Below, piece by piece: positions 8,884-17,722 of a stretch of DNA of 64,000 nucleotides. Numbering within the stretch: the first letter of the stretch is position 1; every line of letters begins with the position of its first letter. The DNA is from Chloroflexota bacterium (GTDB taxonomy: Bacteria > Chloroflexota > Anaerolineae > UBA4142 > SHND01), in contig JAKOPZ010000126.1 in NCBI GenBank assembly GCA_029778615.1, positions 50,159-114,158 of the forward strand, given 5' to 3'. The translations under genes and the position numbers were made by a program. The notes under the pieces were generated by a model. The model did no database searches. It saw only the letters and a list, made by a program, of their open reading frames with translations, and was not told the origin of the DNA.

Positions 8884-8935
8884 TGTCATCTCGAGCGGGG
8901 CGAGATATTTCACTGCGTTCGATGTGGCAAGCATT
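8884..8935. repeat. Half-copy of the TTGTCATTTCGAG palindromic repeat
   Basis: The segment starting AATTGTCATCTCGAGCGG matches one arm of the palindromic element at 29686-29838 with few mismatches. It sits between the PBP gene and the lipoprotein gene. Confidence 0.55.
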
Positions 8936-8942
8936 CTACCCG

Positions 8943-9464
8943 ATGCGCGCAAAAAAACTTTTTTTCTCGCTCCTCATTCTCGCCTTGACGCAATGCGCGC
9001 AAACGCCCGCCTCCCCCACCCCGCGCCCCACGCGCGCGCCCGTTTCACCCGAACTCGCTGTACAATACGCGCTCGACGCACTCCACACGGACAGCGCGAC
9101 GGGTTACCTCATTGGCGAACCGACCGAATTGCGCGGACAAACCATGTCGCTTGCGGACGCTTTTGCGCGCGTGAATGGAAAACCGTTGGATGAAAAATCG
9201 CCGCTCGCGCTTCGGCGCGACAAACTCGTGTGGCTTGTCGTCACGCGCGGAGATTGGGTGCTGCATATTCCCGGCGGACATGGCGACCCGCGCCAGCGCA
9301 CGCCCACCGTCTTGTCCAAAGATGTGACGGTTCACGATTTATGGAACGCCATTTATTTTGATGCGGTAACGGGACAGGTGTACGAGCAAGGCGGAATTGT
9401 CGAAACACAACGCGCGCAAATGGAAAAATTACCGCTCCTTGCCGCGTTGCGCCGCACCCCGTAA
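8943..9464 (+). CDS. Small lipoprotein of unknown function
   Basis: The start was placed at the ATG at 8943, giving 173 residues; an upstream open stretch is repeat DNA. The N-terminus (MRAKKLFFSLLILALTQC) is a lipoprotein signal with Cys18, followed by a Pro/Thr/Arg linker. The mature part has segments such as KLVWLVVTRGDWVLHIPGG and a C-terminal DLWNAIYFDAVTGQVYEQGG, which suggests a small beta-rich extracytoplasmic domain (PepSY-like strands are possible). No family was recognised. It precedes the adenylate kinase gene by 11 nt, so the two are probably co-transcribed. Confidence 0.75.
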   Translation: MRAKKLFFSLLILALTQCAQTPASPTPRPTRAPVSPELAVQYALDALHTDSATGYLIGEPTELRGQTMSLADAFARVNGKPLDEKSPLALRRDKLVWLVVTRGDWVLHIPGGHGDPRQRTPTVLSKDVTVHDLWNAIYFDAVTGQVYEQGGIVETQRAQMEKLPLLAALRRTP

Positions 9465-9475
9465 AAGATTGCGCC

Positions 9476-10150
9476 ATGAATGACAGACCCATTCACCTTT
9501 TGCTCTTTGGTCCGCCGGGGGCGGGCAAGAGCACGCAAACGGATTATCTGTTACAACACTGGAATCTCGTTCCAATTTCCACCGGCGCGCTGCTGCGTGC
9601 TCAAGTCGCGCGAGCGACAGAGATTGGGAAACAGGTCAGCGGCATTTTGTCGCGCGGCGAGTTAGTTGCGGACGAAATCATTATTCGCGTCTTGCGCGCG
9701 CGTCTCGACGCGTTGTCACCCGCGCAAGGTTTTTTGCTCGACGGCTTTCCGCGCAATACTCCCCAAGCCCAAGCGCTGGACCAAATCCTCCACGAACTGC
9801 ATCGCCCGCTCCATGCCGCGATTTTTCTTGAATTGGGAATGGCAGAAGCAATCAATCGTTTGGGCGGACGCCGGATTTGTCACGGCGGCGGAGCGGATGA
9901 AATTATTCACATTAGCGATGAAGCCGCCGTCGCGCGCTGTATCGAACGCGGCGGATTGTTGGTCCAGCGCCCCGACGATTTGCCGAATGTGATTATTCGC
10001 CGTCTCGCCGTTTATCACGCGCAAACCGAGCCGCTCTTGAATTTCTATCGCCCGCGCGGCATCGTATGTGTGGTGGACGCGGCAGGTTCCCCGCACGAAG
10101 TGGCGCGGCGCGTTTCCGCTGCGTTGGAGCAAATGACGCGCGCAACCTAA
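9476..10150 (+). CDS. Adenylate kinase-family nucleoside monophosphate kinase
   Basis: This 224-residue P-loop kinase should transfer phosphate between ATP and AMP. The P-loop GPPGAGKST spans residues 12-20, the NMP-binding STGALLR 35-41 and the catalytic LLDGFPRN 87-94. GGRRIC (130-135) opens the lid. The lid is the long type but carries only Cys135 and Cys155 instead of a four-cysteine zinc site, so it is divergent. It is not in the usual secY-adk-map ribosomal-protein neighbourhood, so it may be a second adk paralog. Confidence 0.85.
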   Translation: MNDRPIHLLLFGPPGAGKSTQTDYLLQHWNLVPISTGALLRAQVARATEIGKQVSGILSRGELVADEIIIRVLRARLDALSPAQGFLLDGFPRNTPQAQALDQILHELHRPLHAAIFLELGMAEAINRLGGRRICHGGGADEIIHISDEAAVARCIERGGLLVQRPDDLPNVIIRRLAVYHAQTEPLLNFYRPRGIVCVVDAAGSPHEVARRVSAALEQMTRAT

Positions 10151-10222
10151 AGCGCGTCTTGCCTGACACCCTGCACCGCGCGAAAAAACGTGCCAGAATC
10201 CCGAATCGAGAACCGGGTAATT

Positions 10223-10250
10223 TTGTAATGCGTCGTGTCACTGATATAAT
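10223..10250 (+). promoter_or_regulatory. Promoter upstream of typA leader
   Basis: A TATAAT at 10245-10250 has TTGTAA 16 bp upstream (10223-10228). Only ~25 nt separate it from a factor-independent terminator, so it would drive a very short transcript or an attenuated typA leader. Confidence 0.5.
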
Positions 10251-10276
10251 GCTCGCGCAGTAATGAGGAAATGACG

Positions 10277-10304
10277 CCTCGGCAGCCGCCGAGGTTTTTG
10301 TTTG
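10277..10304 (+). terminator. Terminator or attenuator hairpin in the typA leader
   Basis: CCTCGGC-AGCC-GCCGAGG (10277-10294) is followed by TTTTTGTTT. It lies downstream of a promoter and upstream of typA. A three-codon open frame (ATGAGGAAATGA) lies between promoter and hairpin. Confidence 0.7.
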
Positions 10305-10320
10305 TCTGAAAAAAAAGACT

Positions 10321-10383
10321 AGAGACTAGAGACTGGAGATGCACCAAATCGCCACTTTCTAATCTCTAGTCTCTATTCTCCAA
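10321..10383. repeat. Heptanucleotide repeat hairpin before typA
   Basis: Nine 7-bp units in one register (AGAGACT, AGAGACT, GGAGATG ... TCTCTAG, TCTCTAT, TCTCCAA) form inverted halves around a core GATGCAC...ATCGCCAC that is shared with the array at 61235-61342. It ends on the first base of the typA start codon and leaves no normal ribosome-binding site. Confidence 0.85.
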
Positions 10384-12278
10384 TGCTTTTCCGCAACGAC
10401 ATTCGCAATATCGCCATCATCGCCCACGTTGACCACGGCAAGACTACGCTCGTGGACGCGATGCTCAAGCAATCGCATATTTTTCGCGACAATCAAGTTG
10501 TCCAAGAACGCGTGATGGACTCGAACGATTTGGAACGCGAACGCGGCATCACGATTCTGGCAAAGAATACGGCGATTACGTATCACGACATCAAAATCAA
10601 TATCATTGACACGCCCGGACACGCGGACTTTGGCGGCGAAGTGGAACGCGTCTTGAATATGGCGGACGGCGTTTTGCTTTTGGTGGACGCCGTAGATGGT
10701 CCAATGCCGCAAACGCGTTTTGTCTTGCGCAAAGCGCTCGAACTCGGGCATAAAGCGATTGTGGTGATTAACAAAGTGGACCGTCCGAACGCGCGTTTGA
10801 ATCACGTGGCGAACGCGACGTTCGATTTGTTTATTGACCTCGGCGCGACGGACGACCAAGCCGAATTTCCGATTGTGTACACCGACGCGCTCACGGGACG
10901 CGCGACGCTCGACCCGCATCTCGCGCAGCGCGCATTCAAGAACACGAGCGGCGAACTTGTGGTCTCGGATTTGGAGCCGCTCTTTGAGACCATTGTCGAA
11001 TACATTCCCGCGCCCAAAATCGCGCCGGATGACCCGCTGCAAATGTTGGTGACCACGCTGGCGTATGATGATTACAAAGGACGCATTGCGATTGGACGCG
11101 TGTTTTCCGGAAAAATCCGCAAAGCGCAAGAAGTGATGCGGATTGATGTGCACGGCGTCATGGAAAAAAACAAAATCGCCGAAGTCTTTATTCATCAAGG
11201 CCTCGACCGCATTCCGGTGAACGAAGCGGAAGCGGGCGAAATTGTCGCGGTGACCGGTTTGCCCGAAGTGTTTATCGGCGAAACCATCGCCGACGCGCAA
11301 TTTCCCAAAGCGCTGCCGCCGATTCGCGTCGAAGCGCCAACCGTACGGATGACGTTCGGTGTGAATACGTCGCCGTTCGGCGGACGCGAAGGACAATTTT
11401 CTACGTCGCGCAAATTACGCGAGCGCTTGTTCAAAGAATTGGAAGCGAATGTTTCGCTGACCGTACAAGAAACGGAAAGCGCGGACACGTTCATTGTCAG
11501 TGGACGCGGCGAATTGCATTTGGCGATTTTGATTGAGACGATGCGGCGCGAAGGATACGAATTTCAAGTTGCCAAACCCGAAGTGATTTTTCACAAAGGC
11601 GACGGCGGCGAATTGTTGGAACCGTACGAAGATGTGTACATCGAGGTCGCGCAAGAATCTATGGGCAGCGTGATGGAAATGTTCGGTGCGCGGCGCGGAC
11701 TTGTGACCGAGATGCGGAACGGCGAAGACGGCACCGCGTATTTGCGGTATCGCGTTCCCACGCGCGGCTTGCTCGGTTTCCGCAGCAAATTTCTCACCGC
11801 CACGCGCGGCACGGGCATCATGCACGCGCTGTTTGCGGGATATTTTCCGCTCGCGGGTGAGATTGCCACGCGCACACACGGCTCGCTCGTCGCGCACGAA
11901 GCCGGCACGGCGACGACATTCGGTTTGAGCAACGCGGAGGGACGCGGCATTTTGTTTATCGGCCCCGGGACTGAAGTGTACGAAGGGATGATTGTGGGCG
12001 AGAATCCGCGCGAAGAAGATGTGGTGGTGAATGTCGCCAAGAAAAAACATTTGACCAACATGCGCTCCTCCAACGCGGATGTTGCGGTGCAATTGACGCC
12101 GCCGCGCAACATGTCGCTCGACGACGCCATCGAATACATTGCCGAAGACGAATTGATGGAAGTGACGCCGCGCAATATTCGCTTGCGAAAAAAGATTTTG
12201 AACAATGAAGAACGCGGCAAGTTGAAAAAATCCGCGCAAAAAGCGCGCGAAAGCGAACAAGAAAAAGTGTTGGCATAA
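10383..12278 (+). CDS. typA: Ribosome-associated GTPase TypA/BipA
   Basis: This is a 631-residue translational GTPase of the EF-G superfamily that acts on the ribosome in assembly and stress adaptation. The G1 motif AHVDHGKT lies at residues 14-21, with G3 in [18 protein letters not shown]4 as NKVD, followed by domains II, III and V and the BipA-specific C-terminal domain ([18 protein letters not shown], then [12 protein letters not shown]). Length and order are normal. The ATG at 10383 directly abuts a heptanucleotide-repeat hairpin without a visible Shine-Dalgarno. A strong terminator follows. Confidence 0.97.
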   Translation: MLFRNDIRNIAIIAHVDHGKTTLVDAMLKQSHIFRDNQVVQERVMDSNDLERERGITILAKNTAITYHDIKINIIDTPGHADFGGEVERVLNMADGVLLLVDAVDGPMPQTRFVLRKALELGHKAIVVINKVDRPNARLNHVANATFDLFIDLGATDDQAEFPIVYTDALTGRATLDPHLAQRAFKNTSGELVVSDLEPLFETIVEYIPAPKIAPDDPLQMLVTTLAYDDYKGRIAIGRVFSGKIRKAQEVMRIDVHGVMEKNKIAEVFIHQGLDRIPVNEAEAGEIVAVTGLPEVFIGETIADAQFPKALPPIRVEAPTVRMTFGVNTSPFGGREGQFSTSRKLRERLFKELEANVSLTVQETESADTFIVSGRGELHLAILIETMRREGYEFQVAKPEVIFHKGDGGELLEPYEDVYIEVAQESMGSVMEMFGARRGLVTEMRNGEDGTAYLRYRVPTRGLLGFRSKFLTATRGTGIMHALFAGYFPLAGEIATRTHGSLVAHEAGTATTFGLSNAEGRGILFIGPGTEVYEGMIVGENPREEDVVVNVAKKKHLTNMRSSNADVAVQLTPPRNMSLDDAIEYIAEDELMEVTPRNIRLRKKILNNEERGKLKKSAQKARESEQEKVLA

Positions 12279-12285
12279 CCAAGTC

Positions 12286-12318
12286 CAAAAATCGCTCTGA
12301 ACGAGCGATTTTTTTATT
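12286..12318 (+). terminator. Factor-independent terminator after typA
   Basis: AAAATCGCTC and GAGCGATTTT form a stem around TGAAC, followed by an unbroken T run. Confidence 0.85.
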
Positions 12319-12339
12319 TGTTCAAGAGCTGGCATAATG

Positions 12340-12360
12340 AATTTCCAATGTCCAAATCCA
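12340..12360. repeat. Three heptanucleotide units at a start codon
   Basis: AATTTCC, AATGTCC and AAATCCA run in 7-bp register, and the probable ATG of the next gene is in the second unit. It is short, so its membership in the repeat family is tentative. Confidence 0.5.
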
Positions 12361-13463
12361 AGTTGGGCGTCTATGTAATTTCACTCGGCGGCGTGGACGT
12401 GCTCGAGTACGTGCGCCGCGCGATGCCGCGCGTAATTCTTTCGATGGACCACAATCTCGAAACGTGGCGGCAGGTGAAACAGCTTTCGCCCAACACGTTT
12501 TTGCTCGGACGTTATTATCTCGACGACGGCGAACAAATTTATCTCGACCAGCCCGAACTGCGCGCGACGCAATTTTTTAACCGCATGAAACCCGAAATGG
12601 AAAAAATGCGCGGCGTGTATGATGCGTGGATGGGCTATAACGAAACGGTCATCCACAGCGCGGTGGAAGCGCGCCGTTTGTCGCGTTTTTACGCGCAGTG
12701 GGGAAACTTGATGCGCGACGCGAATTTGAAATCTGCCGCGTATTCGTTCGCGACCGGCAATCCCTCCGCCGGTTTTCCAAACCCCGACGGCAACGGCAGC
12801 GAACCGAACTATTGGCAATTTCTCGCGGATGGTTTGCGCGCGTGCGATTATTTATCGCTGCACGAATACAGCGCGCCGCATCTCCAAGACTTGCAGGGAT
12901 TTTTGTGTTTGCGCTATCGCCATGTTTGGAATCTGTTGCCGGAGGACGCGCGCAAACCGCTGATTATTACCGAATGCGGGATTGACGGCGGCGTCCTTCC
13001 CGGCGGCGCGATGGCGCAAAAGGGCTGGACGTTTTTTACAAATCAAGACGGCTATTTGAGCGAACTGCAATGGTATGACACTGAATTGCGCGCGGATGAT
13101 TACGTTCTCGGCGCGACGATTTTTTCGTTGAACCCATGGGGCATTCAAGGTTCCTTTGCCATTGACCGCGCCGAAAAAATTCGCGACTATATCGCGCAAG
13201 GCGGCGCGCCGCCGCCCATCAATCCGTCACAGCCATCGCTCGAACAAGCCGTCGAGCAAACCGCGCGCAGTGTATCGTGGATGCCCGTCAATAATACTGC
13301 GGCGTTGTGGCAATATGCGAAACAGAACGGGCTGCAAGACCAGCAAACCGACGAAATTCATTTCACCTATAACGGCGCCGATTACATTGCCCAAGTTTTC
13401 AATCTCGGCATCGTCTATGTCAAGGTGGGCGATTGGGGCAATATCAAGGTGATACCCAAGTAA
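12348..13463 (+). CDS. Glycoside-hydrolase-like TIM-barrel protein with a C-terminal module
   Basis: The start at ATG 12348 gives 371 residues; an in-frame upstream codon exists but would place the N-terminus before the heptanucleotide units. Residues ~5-285 look like a TIM-barrel hydrolase: the acid/base candidate Glu99 in GYNE, LHEYSAP (171-177) and the nucleophile candidate Glu209 in ITECGIDGG. A Pro-rich hinge (~286-298) leads to a ~75-residue module (297-371, WMPVNN...NGLQDQQTDE...GDWGNIK) also present at the C-terminus of the protein at 19038. No signal peptide is evident. The exact hydrolase family and substrate were not recognised. Confidence 0.7.
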   Translation: MSKSKLGVYVISLGGVDVLEYVRRAMPRVILSMDHNLETWRQVKQLSPNTFLLGRYYLDDGEQIYLDQPELRATQFFNRMKPEMEKMRGVYDAWMGYNETVIHSAVEARRLSRFYAQWGNLMRDANLKSAAYSFATGNPSAGFPNPDGNGSEPNYWQFLADGLRACDYLSLHEYSAPHLQDLQGFLCLRYRHVWNLLPEDARKPLIITECGIDGGVLPGGAMAQKGWTFFTNQDGYLSELQWYDTELRADDYVLGATIFSLNPWGIQGSFAIDRAEKIRDYIAQGGAPPPINPSQPSLEQAVEQTARSVSWMPVNNTAALWQYAKQNGLQDQQTDEIHFTYNGADYIAQVFNLGIVYVKVGDWGNIKVIPK

Positions 13464-13496
13464 TGCACAATGGACAATGCACAATGAACAATTTGA
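13462..13496. repeat. Heptanucleotide array at a stop/start junction
   Basis: Five units (AATGCAC, AATGGAC, AATGCAC, AATGAAC, AATTTGA) begin inside the TAA of the upstream gene. Each of the first four carries an ATG, including the probable start of the M3 peptidase at 13484. Confidence 0.85.
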
Positions 13497-15232
13497 TAAA
13501 ACCTTTACCGAACGATGTTCAGGAATTTTCTACGTGGAGTTGGGAACACATCGAACCGTATTATGCGCGCTTGAACGAAAGTGAATTGAACGCGCAGAAC
13601 GTGAACGCGTGGCTCGCGGATTGGTCACAGCTCGCGTCGTTGCTGGACGAGCGCTATCAACGTTTGCAATTGGCGACCACGCAAAACACCGCTGACAAAG
13701 AAATTGAAGCCGCATTCAATCACTTTGTCGAAGAAATCTATCCGAAATATCAGAGCGCGGAACAAACGCTAAAAGAAAAACTCATCGCGAGCGGTTTGAC
13801 TCCGAACGGTTTTGAAACGCCGTTGCGCAATCTGCGCGCGGAAGCAAACATTTTTCGCGCGGAAAATTTGCCACTGCAAACGCTCGACCAAAAACTCGAA
13901 AAAGAGTTTGACAGAATTATTGGCAGCGAAACAGTGATGTGGAACGGCGAGGAAAAAACGCCCGCGCAGATACTCCCCGTCTTCCAAAACCCTGACCGCG
14001 CGACGCGGGAACGCGCGTGGCATCTCGTCCTAAACAAACGTTTGGAAAATCGCGCGGCATTGAATGAGGTGTGGACGCGCATGTTGCAGAATCGCTTGGA
14101 GATGGCAAAGAACGCGGGATTTACTTTACCGGACGGCACGGGGGATTATCGCGCGTATCGTTGGCAGCAATATCTGCGTTTCGATTACACGCCCGCCGAC
14201 GCCAAGCAATTCGACGCCGCCATTGAGCAAGTGGTGGTCCCCGCCGCCGCGCGCATTTACGAAAAATATCACACGCGGTTGGGCGTTGAAACGTTGCGCC
14301 CGTGGGACTTGCAAGGACCGCAAGGTTTTTTTATCGCCACCGATACGCCCAATGTCACCCCGCTGCGTCCGTATCAAAGCGACGCGGAATTGATTGAAAA
14401 ATGCGCGGCGATTTTTCATGATGTGGATGCGGAACTCGGCGCGTATTTTGACACGATGCGCGCGGAAAATTTACTCGATTTGCCGAATCGCAAAAACAAA
14501 GCGCCCGGCGGCTATTGCACCACATTCGAAAATGCGAAACGTCCGTTTATTTTTATGAACGCGGTCGGCACGCACGAAGACGTGCAGACTTTGCTGCACG
14601 AGGCGGGACATGCTTTTCATGCGTTTGAGGCATTTCAATTGCCCTATATTCAGCAGCGCATGATGGGACTGGAATTTGCCGAAGTGGCTTCGATGGGCAT
14701 GGAATTTCTCGGCGCGCCGTACTTGAATCGCGCGGGAGGTTTTTACAATGATGCCGATGCCGCGCGCGCCCGCATTGAAAAATTAGAGTCTTCAATTTTC
14801 TTTTGGCCCTACATGGCAGTCGTGGACACCTTTCAACATTGGGTCTATGAAAATCCGAAAGACGCGCTGGACACGGAAAATTGCGACGCGCAGTGGGGCG
14901 AATTGTGGGAACGTTACATGCGGGGCGTGGACTGGAGCGGACTGGAAGAGGAACGCGTGACGGGCTGGCAGCGCAAGCTGCATATTTTCACGAGTCCGTT
15001 TTATTACATCGAATATGGCATGGCACAATTGGGCGCGGTTCAGGTTTGGGCTAACGCGTTGCGAGACCAACCACGCGCCGTGCAAGATTACAAGCGCGCG
15101 CTCGCACTGGGCGGAACGGAACCTTTGCCAAAACTTTTTGAAACAGCGGGCGCGAAATTCAGGTTCGACGCGGCGACATTGCGCGAGGCAGTCGCGTTGA
15201 TGGAAACAACGATTGAGCAACTGGAGCAATAA
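13484..15232 (+). CDS. M3-family oligoendopeptidase (PepF-like)
   Basis: This is a 582-residue zinc metallopeptidase that should cleave short peptides in the cytoplasm. The zinc motif HEAGHAFH starts at residue 372, and downstream acidic residues in AEVASMGMEFL match the M3 third ligand. Length and the C-terminal YYIEYGMAQLGAVQVW motif fit the oligoendopeptidase F branch. The start is uncertain: ATG 13484 gives MNNLIKPLP, but ATG 13463 is in the same frame 21 nt upstream and overlaps the previous stop; both lie in heptanucleotide units. A bidirectional terminator follows. Confidence 0.92.
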   Translation: MNNLIKPLPNDVQEFSTWSWEHIEPYYARLNESELNAQNVNAWLADWSQLASLLDERYQRLQLATTQNTADKEIEAAFNHFVEEIYPKYQSAEQTLKEKLIASGLTPNGFETPLRNLRAEANIFRAENLPLQTLDQKLEKEFDRIIGSETVMWNGEEKTPAQILPVFQNPDRATRERAWHLVLNKRLENRAALNEVWTRMLQNRLEMAKNAGFTLPDGTGDYRAYRWQQYLRFDYTPADAKQFDAAIEQVVVPAAARIYEKYHTRLGVETLRPWDLQGPQGFFIATDTPNVTPLRPYQSDAELIEKCAAIFHDVDAELGAYFDTMRAENLLDLPNRKNKAPGGYCTTFENAKRPFIFMNAVGTHEDVQTLLHEAGHAFHAFEAFQLPYIQQRMMGLEFAEVASMGMEFLGAPYLNRAGGFYNDADAARARIEKLESSIFFWPYMAVVDTFQHWVYENPKDALDTENCDAQWGELWERYMRGVDWSGLEEERVTGWQRKLHIFTSPFYYIEYGMAQLGAVQVWANALRDQPRAVQDYKRALALGGTEPLPKLFETAGAKFRFDAATLREAVALMETTIEQLEQ

Positions 15233-15234
15233 AA

Positions 15235-15262
15235 AAAATGGAGGCATACGCCTCCATTTTTA
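15235..15262. terminator. Bidirectional terminator between convergent genes
   Basis: AATGGAGGC-ATAC-GCCTCCATT is flanked by an A run on the left and a T run on the right, so it can serve both the M3 peptidase (plus) and the glucokinase (minus). Confidence 0.85.
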
Positions 15263-16000
15263 TTTTTGCAACTTGCTCGCCGCCATCGCCGCGCCAATGA
15301 TACCCGCGTCGTTGAAGAATTTTGCGGGGACGATTTTGGCATTGCTCCGCAAAAACTTTTCAAACTTGTCGAATTTTTTGCTGATGCCCCCGCCGATGAT
15401 GATAAGGTCGGGCGTGAACAATTTATCAATCTCGACAAAAAATTCGTTCACCCGCGCCGCCCACTCTCTCCAAGACAAATCTTTGTCCTCTTTCACTTTG
15501 GCGGACGCGCGTTTTTCGGCGTCCTTGTCCCGAATCAACAAATGTCCAAATTCCGTGTTCGGAAACAGCACCCCGTCAATGAAAAACGCGCTGCCAATAC
15601 CTGTGCCGAATGTGAACATCGCAACCGTTCCCTTTACGCCTTTGCCCGCGCCAAATTCCATCTCGGCAATTCCCGCCGCATCTCCGTCATTCAACACAAT
15701 CGCGGGCATGCCCGTGACCGCGCGCAGCAATTTTTCCGCGTCGCAATTGATCCAACTCTTGTCCACATTCGCCGCGGTCAATGTAACACCATGCCGCACC
15801 ACCGCAGGAAAGGTTACACCAATCGGTCCTGTGTAGTTAAAGCGCCGCACAATTTCATTTACAACCTGCGCGCAGTTTCCGGGCGTCGAAGGCAGCGGCG
15901 TCTCGATGCGAATGCGTTCCGCGACCAATTCGCCGGTTGTTACATTTACCGGCGCGCCCTTGATGCCGGAACCGCCAATGTCAATGCCGAGTGTAACCAT
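15260..16000 (-). CDS. ppgK: Polyphosphate glucokinase (ROK family)
   Basis: This 246-residue ROK kinase should phosphorylate glucose with polyphosphate (and perhaps ATP). The N-terminal phosphate-binding motif [11 protein letters not shown] spans residues 5-15, with a catalytic LNDGDAAG segment, [15 protein letters not shown] and a C-terminal adenosine/phosphate loop [14 protein letters not shown]. Its short length, the GGSGIKG form and the absence of the usual ROK zinc-binding cysteines match PPGK rather than ATP-dependent glucokinases. It lies downstream of the PIN/DUF433 cluster, facing the M3 peptidase. Confidence 0.88.
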   Translation of the reverse strand: MVTLGIDIGGSGIKGAPVNVTTGELVAERIRIETPLPSTPGNCAQVVNEIVRRFNYTGPIGVTFPAVVRHGVTLTAANVDKSWINCDAEKLLRAVTGMPAIVLNDGDAAGIAEMEFGAGKGVKGTVAMFTFGTGIGSAFFIDGVLFPNTEFGHLLIRDKDAEKRASAKVKEDKDLSWREWAARVNEFFVEIDKLFTPDLIIIGGGISKKFDKFEKFLRSNAKIVPAKFFNDAGIIGAAMAASKLQK

Positions 16001-16031
16001 GCACAGATACTCCTCACGAAAAAAATTATCA

Positions 16032-16430
16032 TTACCATTTCATGGCTGCAATTTTTCGATTCACTCGATAAAATTCGATACGTGTGGGACGCAACAGGAT
16101 AACGACCCCCATGCGTCCTGCTTTGGTGTCGAATGGTTTCGTCTTGAGCAAACGGCGTAGATAATCGGACACTCTCAACGCATCATCTACAGGCAAATCA
16201 ATTGTACCTACTGCAAACCGCGCGTCAGCACGAATCACTCGCCAAAAGTGCTTGACATTGATGGTCACAAAGGTGGGTTCCTTGACCGTTCGTAATAGTT
16301 TCGGAACTGCTTCATCGGGAACTTTGGATTCCACTCGCAGCTCGGTCAGAACGGCAACGCGGCCCGGATACCATGCAGCAATCCCTTCAATTATCGCGGG
16401 ATGATTCAACTGCTCGTCGAGGACAATCAT
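16032..16430 (-). CDS. PIN-like (DUF5615-type) protein, putative toxin of a DUF433 pair
   Basis: This 132-residue protein starts MIVLDEQL, like the acidic N-terminal motif of PIN-fold DUF5615 proteins, and has [10 protein letters not shown] where the family usually has a T-x-D-x-D-F motif, so one acidic position differs. PIN folds are metal-dependent ribonucleases, and family members are commonly paired with DUF433 antitoxin-like partners. Its ATG overlaps the stop of the DUF433 gene by 4 nt (ATGA). Whether this divergent copy is active cannot be told from sequence. Confidence 0.6.
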   Translation of the reverse strand: MIVLDEQLNHPAIIEGIAAWYPGRVAVLTELRVESKVPDEAVPKLLRTVKEPTFVTINVKHFWRVIRADARFAVGTIDLPVDDALRVSDYLRRLLKTKPFDTKAGRMGVVILLRPTRIEFYRVNRKIAAMKW

Positions 16431-16834
16431 TGAGCATCAACTAGCGCAGCAGCACTTTCATCCAATGCTTTGGTTGCCAAGCCCAGCGCTTCCTGAATCG
16501 CTGCAACCGATACTGCGCCATCCCACCACTCGTTGGCAATCCGTTCAGCAGTCCACCCAGCAGCAATCAAGTCCAGCGCATAAAATGCTTGGATCCGTGT
16601 GTACTTGAATGTAGGTTCACCATAGCAAACCTGTGGCGCGGCAACAATGTACTTGCCCAAGCGGAAGAATTCATACAGTTCATTCCCGTATACTTCCGTC
16701 ACCATTTTTTTTGAACGCGACTTGCGCGCTCTTGTTTTCAATTTGGGCGCGCCCGTACCATTCCACGCGCGCGCACTATTAACGCGCGGTTTTGCAATTA
16801 TCGTGCGATTGTGAGTCTTGACATTTATACCCAT
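16427..16834 (-). CDS. DUF433 domain protein (second copy)
   Basis: This 135-residue protein has a basic, Lys/Arg-rich N-terminal ~45 residues and then a DUF433 helix-turn-helix-type domain: AAPQVCYGEPTFKYTRIQAF, ALDLIAAGWTAERIA and EALGLATKAL. DUF433 proteins often act as antitoxins of PIN-like DUF5615 toxins. It overlaps the upstream DUF433 gene by 10 nt and the PIN-like gene by 4 nt, so the three are translationally coupled. It is clearly paralogous to the neighbouring DUF433 protein. Confidence 0.72.
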   Translation of the reverse strand: MGINVKTHNRTIIAKPRVNSARAWNGTGAPKLKTRARKSRSKKMVTEVYGNELYEFFRLGKYIVAAPQVCYGEPTFKYTRIQAFYALDLIAAGWTAERIANEWWDGAVSVAAIQEALGLATKALDESAAALVDAQ

Positions 16835-17247
16835 CGTTTCACCCTCCGGAGCGGCGGATGCGCTTTGACAAATGCTTTGCGCGCCAATTCCAGCGCCTCT
16901 CGAACCGCGTCCGGCGGAATGAACGCGTTGTCTAACTTTTGGGCGACCTCATCAATGCTTGCGCCGTCGGCAATCATATCCAACGCGCGTTTCACGCGGA
17001 CGCGTGTGTATTTGAAAATCGGTTTCATACCTGCGATTTTCGGCGCGACGACGACGAATCTGCCCAAGGGATAATACTCGTACACTTGGCCGTCGCGCAG
17101 CTCACTCATTTTTTTTGGTTTGCCTTTTGTTTGCGGTGCGTTGTCAGCATCTCCAGTTTGCGTTGTATAAACTACCCCACGCTCGCGCACTGCGCGTTTT
17201 GCTTTCGGCGCGCGCTTTGGCGGGGCATTTGCTTTTGGCTTATTCAT
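16825..17247 (-). CDS. DUF433 domain protein (first copy) overlapping aconitase X
   Basis: The ATG at 17247 gives 140 residues. The first ~55 are Lys/Arg/Pro-rich and probably disordered; the rest parallels the next gene: LGRFVVVAPKIAG, PIFKYTRVRV, ALDMIADGASIDEVAQ and EALELARKAF. Its start lies 8 nt inside the end of the aconitase-X small subunit, so it is probably translated by coupling. Having two tandem DUF433 copies before one PIN-like gene is odd. The extended basic N-terminus suggests DNA or RNA binding, which is inference. Confidence 0.68.
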   Translation of the reverse strand: MNKPKANAPPKRAPKAKRAVRERGVVYTTQTGDADNAPQTKGKPKKMSELRDGQVYEYYPLGRFVVVAPKIAGMKPIFKYTRVRVKRALDMIADGASIDEVAQKLDNAFIPPDAVREALELARKAFVKAHPPLRRVKRWV

Positions 17248-17653
17248 ACTCGACCACCCCATCATGCTGCAAACGCACAAATCTTGCCTTGTGTAACCTT
17301 TCAAAGTCCGTATCCGAAACAACCACGAGCGGCAGTATTTTATTATAAAGTTCGCGTCCGACAATCGCGCCGAGTGCAAGAATCGCATCGCGGCGCTTGA
17401 GAATCAGCGCGGCGGGCGCGTTGCCCAAACGAATTGCCTCGAGCAAAATGCCGGAACCTGTGGACGAACCGCGCGCGCTGGGCAGCACAAAAATTTTTCC
17501 TGCGACATGCGCGCCGTACAATGCGTGATGTTTATCAATAATCATTCCATCACGCGCGTCATAGCCGCCCCAAAACGAAAGCGGCTCGTCGGTGAAAACT
17601 ACCTGACCTTGCGCGCCGCCCGCAATCAAGACTTGTCCCTGAATCATCTCCAT
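17240..17653 (-). CDS. Aconitase X swivel-domain (small) subunit
   Basis: This 137-residue DUF126-type protein forms the swivel domain of aconitase X. The conserved core is LYGAHVAGKIFVLPSARG followed by SSTGSGILLEAIRLGNAP; the Ser in PSARGSS is the expected active-site residue. AcnX enzymes are dehydratases acting on phosphomevalonate (archaeal type) or cis-3-hydroxy-L-proline (bacterial type); no mevalonate or proline gene is nearby to decide. It lies 54 nt downstream of the large subunit, separated by a heptanucleotide repeat. Confidence 0.85.
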   Translation of the reverse strand: MEMIQGQVLIAGGAQGQVVFTDEPLSFWGGYDARDGMIIDKHHALYGAHVAGKIFVLPSARGSSTGSGILLEAIRLGNAPAALILKRRDAILALGAIVGRELYNKILPLVVVSDTDFERLHKARFVRLQHDGVVEYE

Positions 17654-17655
17654 TT

Positions 17656-17722
17656 ATTTCTCACGCAAAGGCGCAAAGAAGGGTTTTGACGTTTGACGCT
17701 TGACGTTTCACTCTTCACGTCC
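17656..17722. repeat. Heptanucleotide array between aconitase X subunits
   Basis: Units in one register (TCTCACG, CAAAGGC, GCAAAGA, AGGGTTT, TGACGTT, TGACGCT, TGACGTT, TCACTCT, TCACGTC). The right end contains the TGA stop and last codons (GREE) of the large subunit. Confidence 0.8.
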
